From a bacterium (GTDB lineage: Bacteria > UBP6 > JAFGXH01), in the NCBI GenBank assembly GCA_027064085.1, contig JAMOQH010000100.1:1-41755 (forward strand): a stretch of 41,755 bases of DNA, given 5' to 3'. Positions 34,601 to 41,755 of the stretch are shown piece by piece (the first letter of the stretch is position 1; each line of letters starts with the position of its first letter). The translations under genes were made by a program, and so were the position numbers. The notes below the pieces were generated by a model. That model had not been told where the DNA came from, ran no database searches, and saw only the letters and a list, made by a program, of their open reading frames with translations.

Positions 34601-35128
34601 ACTTTAAGATATGGCTTAGAAAATAAAGAATTAAGAAAAAACTATTTACAACGATTACTAAAGTCTATATTTAATTCTTTTAATATAAACACTTTTAAAA
34701 TTAAAGATTTTGATGATATTAACAAAGACTTAACTATTGAAATTAATTTAGTAATTAAAGATTTTTTTAATAATAAAAGATTATATAATTCTATCTTTAT
34801 TAAAAATTCTTTAGATAATCAGGGTTTATTAAATAAACGAACAGAAAGTTATAAAAAATTAAAACTATCTATAGAGGAAAATATAAATATTAAAGGACTA
34901 AACATAAAACAAGTTTATAAAAAGAAGAATTTTAACATTAAAAATAATAACTTTTCTTATAGTTCTCATCTTGAAGAGAAAAATAACAATCAAATAATTA
35001 TTAAAAATAATATTTTATGGAAAAAGTTTAGCATAGATGTTAAGAATTATGAATCTTTTAAAAATGGTATAGAAGAAATAACTAAATTTATGAAAAATAA
35101 TATAGTATATTTAAATGGAGATAAGTAA
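31613..35128 (+). CDS. Exported DUF3857/transglutaminase-like protein, catalytic triad intact
   Basis: A 1171-residue predicted periplasmic or surface protein with signal peptide MKIVIVSLLLFFTGSLFS. In order: a jelly-roll-like beta domain (about 95-235: IGPFDNQGESGF to GSWGIYLRVLD), helical TPR-like repeats (to about 600), a DUF3857-like beta domain (about 620-800), then a transglutaminase fold. The triad is Cys873 in YGDCKDKANLF, His917 in FNHAIS and Asp930 in FVDLTA, all present. The remainder is a beta-rich tail. Family members are often annotated as transglutaminases or cysteine proteases; substrate unknown. The start is GTG 31613, 5 bases after AAGAGG; the ATG two bases earlier is followed at once by TGA. 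The stop overlaps the next gene (TAATG). Confidence 0.85.
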   Translation: MKIVIVSLLLFFTGSLFSYNNYLEFQKNNYIKNIKNAPNDITILYDIMELWDINDYFDDNPFKKTIKNIKTKNRILDAYLDIYRNRVNNKEIGYINNYYIIGPFDNQGESGFTKSYLPETEFSKKKVYKGKNQEVKWKTVKNYEKSFISFKNFLNPKVDSLGYALFFVKINKSGRYQIRFSTNNQYELFLDKKSILKSENNDYLYYDKNILDVFLKRGIHTILVKLDNRYGSWGIYLRVLDKFGKFNKKNIEFILANKYPKKYPKSKILSKNSNLIKQLEKIKNKNYKYYIKRAIIEKNFTPYDKKSKPYPYEKYLKKAIELAKNDAEKGEAYYYAYYYNSSKIDVIDYLNKAVEYNYFPAILNKIKRDITINRLYEVKSLIKKAEKIDKYNYELLFLINSYYQVLGVNYLNRIIKKYQKSKRISKYFEFKIDKLKFSSIKTLINIYKNNQKSHFFSIQDTKDLLSYYLESLNLKKYEELLNKKLKKDYLSFDYNSLKITYLFSKQEYNELLDLFNKRKELLDDSPKLVKIIAKTYQLLGDSKNSIKYYNKYLMLTPSDTKIKEYLAFINTNKKELWAKKYIEKLEKFDVKYSDYKSKNKPLEKLYEHIIVKVNNDFSFNMYRKAAIAINNSESVKRFKFLPMYYLPNNERVTNSYVRIIKKSGEIEEITDYRDRYYRSKSNGAFTNYSVRGYYLPNLEKGDIIEYSYYLKNNNIYEDPFYAAVYNLNSFMPVKRATFTFLTDNKKLNFNLSPKTKTNNQYFFEFKDLREVKREPSSTGYSSNYNFLSVSSLSSWQELINWYKGLLYKQDILSQSVKDELHKGVDSLKTLEDKIKWVHHYLFEHTHYVGIELGLNAYKPYSATEVLERKYGDCKDKANLFNALLKEVGIKSEIVLLRTNTLGQINTQIPVNPKYFNHAISYIPKLNIFVDLTAEKNGLFDLPFTDQEATGIIIKDNEQLIQLPSLESKEIINLTATKNKNNLEAKIIFIFKDSLASTLRYGLENKELRKNYLQRLLKSIFNSFNINTFKIKDFDDINKDLTIEINLVIKDFFNNKRLYNSIFIKNSLDNQGLLNKRTESYKKLKLSIEENINIKGLNIKQVYKKKNFNIKNNNFSYSSHLEEKNNNQIIIKNNILWKKFSIDVKNYESFKNGIEEITKFMKNNIVYLNGDK

Positions 35129-38100
35129 TGAAAAAAATGAAAAAGAAATTTATAAATCAATATGTAATATCTTTCCTAGCTTTATTTCTAACTATCTCTT
35201 GTGGCACAAATAATAAAATTGTAAATAAAAAAACTGAATTAAATAATAAAAAAATAGAAGATATTATTTCAACACAGGAAGAAAAAGATTTTTTTAATAA
35301 AAATATTATTCCTAAAAAAAGAAGTGGATTTTATGATATATTTTTTTCATATATGGAAGGAGATTATAGTAATTTTTATAAAAAATCTAAAAACTTTCTA
35401 AAAAACAAGCAAAATCCAGAAGCTTTGAAGCTTTGGATAGAATTAAAAATGTTTACCTTATTTAAAAAAGATATCTTATCATTTGAAGAGGTTAATAATG
35501 TATACTCTGATAATATGAATTTGAAATTTACTCCATTATTAATTAAAGAAATTGAGAGTTTATATAAAGCTTTTTTTAAATTAGATAAATCTAGTATTAA
35601 AAACTTGTATTCGTTAAATAAGTGGTCTTTATCTGGCCCATATAGAAGAACTAATACTAGTAAGCTAAGTAAATTTGACTTTAAAAATAAATACGATGAA
35701 ATATTTGTAGAAAATAAATCTATATATTTTAAAGAGGGAGGAATTACTGTACCGGATTATTTAGATAAAGTTTATGGAGGCGTTTATAAGTTAGAATCTT
35801 ATATTTATGTTGATAGTAATGAATTCAACTTATATTTAAATAATTTGATTTCGGGAGCCATTATAAAAATAGATGATAAAATTATTTTAAGTAATGATAC
35901 CGTTTATGGATCTAAAAATAAAGATATTATTAATATAAAACTAAAGAAAGGGATACATAAATTTACTATAGTAGTGAGCGACTTTAATAAAGAAATGTTT
36001 ATGTATAGTGATAAAAAACCTTCTTTTAAAAAAATAAATTCTGTAATCATAAAGAGCAAAATAAAATATAGTTCATTAGTAGATAATATTGCCCAAAAGG
36101 TTTATAAATTAGATAATAAATATTCTTATAGTTTTAAAAATATTATTTTATCTGAAATAACTATTGATTTGACAAATAATGTGGATATGTTTTATAAATA
36201 TTTAATTAAAATACCAAAAGATAATTTCTATAAATATTATTTATATTATAATTTTTATAATAATGTTTGGGGAGTAGGATTAGGTGTTAAAAGTAAATAT
36301 ATGCAGAAATATTTAAAGTTATCTTTGAAAAAAAATCCTAAATTTTATAAAACTAAAATGGAATATGTTATTTTACAAAATAAGCCAAATCCATATAAAG
36401 TTTTAGATGATTTGAAAGATATGTCTAAAACACTTTGGACTTATAAGTTACTAGCCTCTTATTATAAAAAAGCAAATTTATTATCTAAATATAAAGATAC
36501 AGTAAACAAAATGTATAATATGAATAATGGAGCATTGTTTTTATATAAATATTTTTTAAATGATTTAAGGATTTACAATTATGACCTATATACAAAAATT
36601 TATCTAAAATTTAAAAAGAAATCATTATATAAAACTGATTATAATGAAGATGATATTAAGTATATTGCTAATGAAATAAAAAAAGCTCCATATTCAAAAA
36701 CTAGCTTATATTTATTAATGGTTTTAAAAGAAGTTGATAAAAAGTTATTTTCAAAATTTAGTCTTAAAAATTTTAAAATAGAATCTATTAAAGAAACGGT
36801 AAATAGATCTAGTAAAGATTTAGAAAACTTAATAAATTCTAAAAATAATAAATATTTTATAAAAGCCGATTTTTTTCTAAAAAAATGGAAAAAATATGTT
36901 AAATTTAAACCTAATAAAGATATTATCAAAGAATTTAAGGCTCATTCTGTAAAAGAAGAATTCCCTACAACTAAATTATTGGATTACGATATCGCTTTTG
37001 TAGAAAAAGGATATTGGTTTTTACTAAATAGAAGAATTATAAAGATAAATAATTCTCAAGGATTAAGAAAATATTCAAATTTAAGAAGAGATAATTATTT
37101 AAAGATAGTAACCATTTCAAATGAAGACTTAAAAGAGTATGAACCTTTATTTACACAAAATACATCTGAAATTTCATTAAAAAAATTAAAAGTAGGTGAT
37201 TATATAGAGTTAATCACTTATCAAAACTCCATAATTAACCCAGAAACATCTCTTAGTAGATTAATTGCCTTCAGATATAAAGACTTTAACCAAACTGTTA
37301 TAAATGCAAAATTAGATTTATATATTGATAACTATTTCAGTAAAGGAAATAGAATATTATACTTGAGTTCTAGAAATAATTTTGATTTATCTAAAATAAA
37401 AAGTAAAAAACTAAATAATCATACTTTATACCAATACAGAGATAATAATTTATTTGGAATCAAAACCGAGCCATTTAGCTTTAGAAATGGAGATTTATTA
37501 TTTCCTAGTTTAGACATTTCATCTAAAAAAACATGGAAAAAAGTCTATGAAAAGTTTCAATTATTCTACGATTATTTAACTTATTCAAATTATTCTAATA
37601 CTATAATTAAAGAATTTAAAGATATAAAAACTGTTGATGACTTAAAAGATTTATATTATAAAGTCAATAAAGACATGAAGCATATTAATTCTTATTATGG
37701 GCTTTTTGATTCTACTTTTTTAAGTAAGCAGGGGAATTTAGTTTATTTTATGAAAATGATTTTAGATAAAAAGAATATAGATAATTCTGTTTTGATTTTT
37801 CATAATAAATATAATTTTTTGGATAAAAAGGATATTCCAAGATTAAGTTATTATAATGTTTTTATTTTGAGAGTTAATTTTAATAAAAAAGTTTATTATT
37901 TAGATTTTTCTAATAAATGGAATGAATTTAATAAAATTTCTCCTAATTTATATGGTCAGTTTTATTTAAGAATTGATAATGACAAAAATATTTTTAAAGA
38001 GCGATTTAAAGAAGCTAATAAATTACAAACCAAAACAGCTCTTAGTATTAAAGTTAATGAAGATAATAGTGCAGAGTTTTCATTAAAAATGACTATTCCA

Positions 38101-38676
38101 AGTATTTTAAGTTCATCTTTAAAAGGTTTCTTTTCAACTCAATCAGAAGCAAGAGTTAATATGATTTTTAATGCAATATTTTCTAAAAAACTAGGAGCAA
38201 TTAAAGATTTCAAGGTAAATATTCAAAACAGTGATACTCCAAAGCTTCCATTAATTATAGTTGTTAATTTCAAAAAAGACAATTTCACAGAGAAGAAAGA
38301 TAACAAGCTAATGATAGTAAATTTTCTTGATAAAGAATTTAGCAGTCAATTATACAGTTATGCTACTTTAAAAGATTATACAATTTTAGAAAATAGAACT
38401 CTCCCTTTGTTACTATATTATTTTAATGATATTTATACACTTAATATTAGTTTTCCAAAAGGCTATAAAGTTACTAATTTAGATGAAATAAATTTAAAAA
38501 ATCAATTTGCAAGCTACAAACTAACTAAAAATATAGTTAATAATACAATAAAACTTCAAAGAGAGTATTTTATTGATAGTAATAAGGTAGAAATTACTGA
38601 TTATAAATTACTAAAAAATATGACAGAAAAAATTAAAAAAATCAAAAATCAAGATATTGTTGCTGAGAAGAAATAA
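35128..38676 (+). CDS. Lipoprotein paralogue of the transglutaminase-like protein, triad lost
   Basis: A 1182-residue predicted lipoprotein (lipobox TISC, Cys25). The layout repeats that of the upstream protein: N-terminal beta domain (LSGPYRRTN to GIHKFTIVVSD), helical repeats, DUF3857-like domain, transglutaminase-like domain, C-terminal beta tail. At the equivalent active site, Cys is replaced (LSKQGNLVYF; the position falls on Leu865), His by Val (YNVFIL, Val911), and only Asp926 (YYLDFS) is kept. So it is probably a non-enzymatic partner or scaffold. Alignment was by eye around the NL and YLD anchors. Translation is coupled to the upstream gene, GGAGAT precedes the ATG, and the operon ends in a shared terminator with rho. 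Confidence 0.78.
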   Translation: MKKMKKKFINQYVISFLALFLTISCGTNNKIVNKKTELNNKKIEDIISTQEEKDFFNKNIIPKKRSGFYDIFFSYMEGDYSNFYKKSKNFLKNKQNPEALKLWIELKMFTLFKKDILSFEEVNNVYSDNMNLKFTPLLIKEIESLYKAFFKLDKSSIKNLYSLNKWSLSGPYRRTNTSKLSKFDFKNKYDEIFVENKSIYFKEGGITVPDYLDKVYGGVYKLESYIYVDSNEFNLYLNNLISGAIIKIDDKIILSNDTVYGSKNKDIINIKLKKGIHKFTIVVSDFNKEMFMYSDKKPSFKKINSVIIKSKIKYSSLVDNIAQKVYKLDNKYSYSFKNIILSEITIDLTNNVDMFYKYLIKIPKDNFYKYYLYYNFYNNVWGVGLGVKSKYMQKYLKLSLKKNPKFYKTKMEYVILQNKPNPYKVLDDLKDMSKTLWTYKLLASYYKKANLLSKYKDTVNKMYNMNNGALFLYKYFLNDLRIYNYDLYTKIYLKFKKKSLYKTDYNEDDIKYIANEIKKAPYSKTSLYLLMVLKEVDKKLFSKFSLKNFKIESIKETVNRSSKDLENLINSKNNKYFIKADFFLKKWKKYVKFKPNKDIIKEFKAHSVKEEFPTTKLLDYDIAFVEKGYWFLLNRRIIKINNSQGLRKYSNLRRDNYLKIVTISNEDLKEYEPLFTQNTSEISLKKLKVGDYIELITYQNSIINPETSLSRLIAFRYKDFNQTVINAKLDLYIDNYFSKGNRILYLSSRNNFDLSKIKSKKLNNHTLYQYRDNNLFGIKTEPFSFRNGDLLFPSLDISSKKTWKKVYEKFQLFYDYLTYSNYSNTIIKEFKDIKTVDDLKDLYYKVNKDMKHINSYYGLFDSTFLSKQGNLVYFMKMILDKKNIDNSVLIFHNKYNFLDKKDIPRLSYYNVFILRVNFNKKVYYLDFSNKWNEFNKISPNLYGQFYLRIDNDKNIFKERFKEANKLQTKTALSIKVNEDNSAEFSLKMTIPSILSSSLKGFFSTQSEARVNMIFNAIFSKKLGAIKDFKVNIQNSDTPKLPLIIVVNFKKDNFTEKKDNKLMIVNFLDKEFSSQLYSYATLKDYTILENRTLPLLLYYFNDIYTLNISFPKGYKVTNLDEINLKNQFASYKLTKNIVNNTIKLQREYFIDSNKVEITDYKLLKNMTEKIKKIKNQDIVAEKK

Positions 38677-38683
38677 GAATAAA

Positions 38684-38703
38684 AAAGGGGCTTTCGCCCC
38701 TTT
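38684..38703. terminator. Bidirectional terminator between the lipoprotein gene and rho
   Basis: AAAGGGGC-TTTC-GCCCCTTT with an A-run before it. It serves the plus-strand operon ending at 38676 and rho ending at 38731. Confidence 0.85.
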
Positions 38704-38730
38704 AAAATATTTACCTTGTTGTTTAGTTTA

Positions 38731-40008
38731 TTACTTACTCATTGAGTCAAGAAATTCTTGATTTGTTTTTGTTTTCTTAAGTTTATTAAGTAAAAATTCC
38801 ATAGAATCAACAGGTGTAAGAGGATGAAATAATTGTCTAAGTATCCAAACTCTATTAAGAGTTGTTGGGCTTTGCAATAATTCTTCTTTTCTTGTTGCTG
38901 AACGGTTGATATCAAGAGCAGGGAAGATTCTTTTTTCCATAAGTCTTCTATCAAGTTGAAGCTCTGAGTTACCTGTGCCTTTAAATTCTTCAAAGATAAC
39001 TTCATCCATTCTTGAACCTGTATCAATAAGAGCGGTTGCAATAATGGTAAGTGATCCACCATCTTCAATATTTCTAGCAGCACCAAAAAATCTTTTTGGC
39101 TTATGAAGAGCATTGGAGTCAACACCACCAGAAAGAATTTTTCCACTTGGTGGAATAACTGTATTGTATGCTCTAGCAAGCCTAGTAATTGAATCTAAAA
39201 GAATAACAACATCATGCTTATGTTCAACTAACCTTTTAGCTTTTTCTATAACCATTTCTGCAACTTGTACGTGTCTTGTTGCTGGTTCATCAAAAGTTGA
39301 AGAAATAACTTCACCTTTAACTGATCTTTGCATATCTGTAACTTCTTCAGGTCTTTCATCAATAAGTAAAACAATTAATTTCACTTCTGGGTGATTTGTT
39401 GAAATCGCATGAGCAATATCTTGAAGAAGAACTGTTTTACCTGTTCTTGGAGGAGCAACAATTAATGCTCTTTGTCCTTTACCAATTGGTGTTAACATAT
39501 CAATGATTCTTGTTGACATATTGGTTGGATTGTGCTCCATATGTAGCTTTTCTTTAGGATATAATGGTGTAAGATTATCAAAAACCACCTTTTCTTTACA
39601 AAAAAGAGGATCTTGATGATTTATAAGCTCTATTCTAAGCAAAGCAAAATATCTTTCACCTTCTTGAGGAATTCTAATTAATCCAGAAACTGTATCACCT
39701 GTTTTTAAGAAAAACTTTCTTATTTGAGAAGGAGAAACATATATATCATCTTGACCTGGTAAGTAATTTGATTTAGCATTTCTTAAAAAACCAAATCCAT
39801 CGGGTAGAATTTCTAATACTCCTTCAGCATATATTTCAATTTGTTGCTTTTCTTTTAAAGCATTTAGATAAAATGAAATTACTTCATGTTTTCTATTTGT
39901 TTGTGGTGCTTTTGCTCCAAGTTCCTTGATTAAATCTTCAAGTTGATGAAGAGACTTTTTCTTTAATTCACTCAAATTTACTCTTTGAGCTTTACTCTCT
40001 TTAGCCAT
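38731..40008 (-). CDS. rho: Transcription termination factor Rho
   Basis: Hexameric RNA helicase/ATPase that ends transcription of untranslated RNA. 425 residues. Seen: N-terminal helical SAP-like segment ([20 protein letters not shown]), the cold-shock RNA-binding domain ([32 protein letters not shown]), Walker A ([11 protein letters not shown]), Walker B region ([15 protein letters not shown]), the Q-loop and the R-loop segment [20 protein letters not shown]. No large N-terminal insertion is present, so it is the short form as in E. coli. AGGAG precedes the ATG. The promoter and leader are unusual (see separate entries). The ORF within it on the same strand in another frame is an artefact. 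Confidence 0.96.
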   Translation of the reverse strand: MAKESKAQRVNLSELKKKSLHQLEDLIKELGAKAPQTNRKHEVISFYLNALKEKQQIEIYAEGVLEILPDGFGFLRNAKSNYLPGQDDIYVSPSQIRKFFLKTGDTVSGLIRIPQEGERYFALLRIELINHQDPLFCKEKVVFDNLTPLYPKEKLHMEHNPTNMSTRIIDMLTPIGKGQRALIVAPPRTGKTVLLQDIAHAISTNHPEVKLIVLLIDERPEEVTDMQRSVKGEVISSTFDEPATRHVQVAEMVIEKAKRLVEHKHDVVILLDSITRLARAYNTVIPPSGKILSGGVDSNALHKPKRFFGAARNIEDGGSLTIIATALIDTGSRMDEVIFEEFKGTGNSELQLDRRLMEKRIFPALDINRSATRKEELLQSPTTLNRVWILRQLFHPLTPVDSMEFLLNKLKKTKTNQEFLDSMSK

Positions 40009-40018
40009 TTAATAACTC

Positions 40019-40051
40019 CTATATTGTTTTGATTAAAAAAAAGAATGACAT
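40019..40051 (-). promoter_or_regulatory. Possible 10-codon leader peptide upstream of rho
   Basis: A short frame, MSFFFLIKTI then stop, begins at 40051 in the rho leader. Its TAG overlaps the rho ribosome site (TATAGGAG). AGG stands 4 bases before its ATG. Translation is unproven. E. coli rho also has a leader peptide, so the position is suggestive. Confidence 0.35.
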
Positions 40052-40100
40052 AAAACCTATTTAATGTTTGATTTTGATTTAATTTTGTGGCATAACCAAC

Positions 40101-40155
40101 AAAAGATAAAATCTTATACGACATTTATTAATGTTTGTCAAGTATTTTATCTTTT
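40101..40155 (-). promoter_or_regulatory. rho promoter enclosed by a 12-bp perfect inverted repeat
   Basis: Reading leftward, TTGACA (40136-40141), a 17-bp spacer and TATAAG (40113-40118). The arms AAAAGATAAAAT (40101-40112) and ATTTTATCTTTT (40144-40155) flank it exactly. The leader to the ATG is about 98 bases. Confidence 0.75.
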
Positions 40156-40198
40156 GACTACTTTTTTTTGGGAGATTTAGGGAAGAATTTAATTTTTA

Positions 40199-41242
40199 TT
40201 ATGATAATGGGTTTAAGTTAGTGCTAGGTTTTAAATTTAATATGAAATTAGTTAATAAATCTATTTCATTCTGTATGTCATTAAAACTTGCTGTTTCAAC
40301 TGGAGAGTGCATGTATCTTATTGGAAGAGATACTAGAGCTATAGGAACGCCTTTGCCGGTATACTTTATTGTATCAGCATCAGTACCAGTTCTTCCTGGG
40401 GTGAGCTCATATTGTAGGTTTATATCTAGTTCTTTAGCAGACTTTTCTAATAACAGATTGATCTTTGAATTAATAGGAGCCCCTTTTGCTAAAACAGGAC
40501 CTTTGTCGAGAGAATACTCTCCATGTTTTGATTGATTAACACTAGGATAATCTGTTGCAAAAGTTACATCACATATAATTGCAAGGTTAGGGGCTATTCT
40601 ACTTCCTGCAAAATATGCTCCACCTTGGTTTGTTTCTTCTGTGCTTGTATTTACAGCATAAACTCCAATATTTAAGTTTTTGTCAATTAAATTTTTCATG
40701 ACTTCAGCAATAATAAAACTACCAGATTTATTATCTAATGCTTTGCTTGAAATACGATTATTTTGTAATAATTGAGCTGTTCTTACATAAACCGCCATAT
40801 CACCTATGTTTAAAAATTCTATTGCTTCTTCTTTATTTCTAAATCCACAATCTATATATATGTCATCAATGGTTAATTTTTCTTTTACTCCACCATGATG
40901 CTCTGCATTTGCACCAACAATACCCGTTATCTCTTTTTTACCCATAATTTTAATTTTCATACCAATTGCAATCTTAGGGCTTATTCCTCCAAGTTTTTCA
41001 AGATATATAAAGCCTTTGTCGTCTATTCTTTTAATCATAAAGCCAATTTCATCACCATGAGCGGCTATCATAACTTTAAAGTCTGCATCTGGATTTAAAA
41101 TAGCATAAGCATTACCAACATTGTCCGTTTCTGTTTTATGAGAATAATTTTTCATATAATCAAGCCATAATAACTGAACTTCCTTTTCCATCCCTGATGG
41201 TGAAGATGTATTTAAAAGTTTTAATAAAAAGTCTTTGTTCAT
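40199..41242 (-). CDS. M42-family metallo-aminopeptidase
   Basis: Cytoplasmic zinc or cobalt aminopeptidase of the TET/FrvX/glutamyl aminopeptidase family, 347 residues, likely forming a dodecameric cage. The metal-ligand and catalytic residues are all visible: His62 and Asp64 in AAHGDEIGF, Asp170 in KALDNKSG, Glu202-Glu203 in STEETNQGG, an Asp in CDVTFATD, and His312 in MHSPVET. The PDZ-like dimerisation insert at about 70-155 is normal. It releases N-terminal residues from peptides, finishing protein turnover. The ATG follows GAGGGG. It is monocistronic, with its own promoter. No clear terminator is seen before rho. Confidence 0.92.
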   Translation of the reverse strand: MNKDFLLKLLNTSSPSGMEKEVQLLWLDYMKNYSHKTETDNVGNAYAILNPDADFKVMIAAHGDEIGFMIKRIDDKGFIYLEKLGGISPKIAIGMKIKIMGKKEITGIVGANAEHHGGVKEKLTIDDIYIDCGFRNKEEAIEFLNIGDMAVYVRTAQLLQNNRISSKALDNKSGSFIIAEVMKNLIDKNLNIGVYAVNTSTEETNQGGAYFAGSRIAPNLAIICDVTFATDYPSVNQSKHGEYSLDKGPVLAKGAPINSKINLLLEKSAKELDINLQYELTPGRTGTDADTIKYTGKGVPIALVSLPIRYMHSPVETASFNDIQNEIDLLTNFILNLKPSTNLNPLS

Positions 41243-41265
41243 TATATTTTCCCCTCAAAAAACTT

Positions 41266-41294
41266 ATTCTATATAAAATTTATCATTAAATCAA
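41266..41294 (-). promoter_or_regulatory. Promoter of the M42 aminopeptidase gene
   Basis: Reading leftward, TTGATT, 17 bp, TAGAAT. Confidence 0.55.
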
Positions 41295-41305
41295 TGAAAA
41301 TAGTT

Positions 41306-41533
41306 TTATTTTTTCTTAAAAGATTTAATTAAGCCAAGTAATCCTATAATTGACCAAATAGATTCCAATAAAATAAATCCATATTGTTTATTAACCGTTG
41401 CGGTAATAGTTAATAATAATGCACCCAAAAAGTTTAAAGAATTATATGAAAAGGACTTTGCTTCCATTTTTTTCAAACTAAGTGCTGCAAATGGAATTAA
41501 TATTAAAAAAGCTCCTATTAAAGATGAGTCCGC
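41306..41533 (-). pseudogene. 5'-truncated small membrane protein (CBU_0592-like)
   Basis: The open frame of about 75 codons encodes DSSLIGAFLILIPFAALSL, a second segment NSLNFLGALLLTITATVN and a third FILLESIWSIIGLLGLIKSF, ending in KKK and TAA. The three-helix layout and the NFLGALLL motif match the CBU_0592-type small membrane proteins of unknown function. An in-frame TAG (41534-41536) stands just upstream of the first conserved segment, and there is no ATG, GTG or ribosome site before the first helix. The gene therefore lost its first codons at the junction near 41524-41533, which coincides with an inverted repeat. A start at an internal TTG would drop the first helix. Confidence 0.55.
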
Positions 41534-41632
41534 CTAAGTTTTTCTTGACTTACATCCTATAAAAAACTACAATAATTTTGGATTTTTAATTGAGTCGCTT
41601 ATTGTGAAGAGGTTTTTTACGAGTGGACTCAT
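41524..41632. repeat. Inverted-repeat-bounded segment, possible insertion-sequence edge or MITE
   Basis: ATGAGTCC (41524-41531) and GGACTCAT (41625-41632) are exact inverse copies 109 bp apart, the left one lying at the break in the membrane-protein gene. Beyond the right copy, TGGACTCATTACAACAAAAA resembles ends of IS3/IS150-type elements. No transposase is in the window and no target duplication was seen. Confidence 0.3.
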
Positions 41633-41755
41633 TACAACAAAAAGTGGAACTTTAACTATATGTTATTTAAAGCTTTTATTCAAGCTTTAATTGAGCTTTT
41701 TATAAGTTTTTTTTTATTTAATTTTTTTATTCAAAATTAGATAAATTTTAAATAT
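41633..41755. other. A+T-rich non-coding end of the window
   Basis: No coding frame was found. AAAGCTT (41669-41675) and AAGCTTT (41682-41688) form a small hairpin, and long T-runs follow. It may be the start of an element or gene beyond the window. Confidence 0.4.

Noticed and set aside
38739-39179. 146-codon frame inside rho on the same strand
   Set aside because: It is a frame-shifted reading of the conserved rho sequence with no ribosome site.

Overview
The window is a strongly A+T-rich stretch of a Gram-negative bacterial chromosome. The sequence shows lipoproteins, signal peptides, barrel-like outer-membrane proteins, periplasmic c-type cytochromes and two large lytic transglycosylases. 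Sigma70-type promoters (TTGACA/TATAAT-like, 16-18 bp spacing) and AGGAGG-type ribosome sites precede most transcription units. The Cys-rich lipoprotein, the DUF3857/transglutaminase pair and a small exported protein of a kind I associate with myxobacteria point to a deltaproteobacterial-grade lineage (Myxococcota or a relative). That assignment is an inference. No tRNA, rRNA, CRISPR array or complete insertion sequence was seen.

Left part (1-17.8 kb): an Rpn/PD-(D/E)XK nuclease gene cut by the window edge, then divergent arginine deiminase (arcA) and L-2-hydroxyglutarate oxidase (lhgO). lhgO overlaps a helical lipoprotein gene. Next come a small exported protein, a lytic transglycosylase overlapping thiE, a barrel-like protein, malate dehydrogenase with a bidirectional terminator, ArfB, class II aldolase, a CDF metal exporter, a GAF/HD-GYP c-di-GMP phosphodiesterase, a membrane-anchored thioredoxin, and a 778-residue DHH phosphoesterase with an unrecognised N-terminal half.

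Middle part (17.8-29.2 kb): aspS on the plus strand faces a minus-strand set of aldehyde dehydrogenase, barrel-like protein and RNase II-family exonuclease. A radical SAM/SPASM protein follows, transcribed divergently from the dehydrogenase. After it come a Cys-rich, Ig-like lipoprotein and a second large lytic transglycosylase joined by a TAATG overlap.

Right part (29.2-41.8 kb): a tetraheme NapC/NrfH-type quinol dehydrogenase and an octaheme hydroxylamine-oxidoreductase-like cytochrome form a likely respiratory nitrogen module behind an FNR/CRP-like 26-bp dyad. A terminator separates them from a tandem pair of roughly 1,180-residue envelope proteins. The first has an intact transglutaminase Cys-His-Asp triad. 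The second is a lipoprotein paralogue that has lost the Cys and His. Rho follows on the minus strand, its promoter enclosed by a perfect 12-bp inverted repeat and its leader holding a possible leader peptide. Then come an M42 aminopeptidase and a 5'-truncated small membrane-protein gene that stops at an inverted-repeat junction.

Many starts were moved inward from the longest reading frame to the ATG/GTG with a well-spaced ribosome site. Best candidates for new biology: the active/inactive transglutaminase pair, the haoA-like module with its operator, the DHH protein's N-terminal domain, and the architecture of the rho control region.
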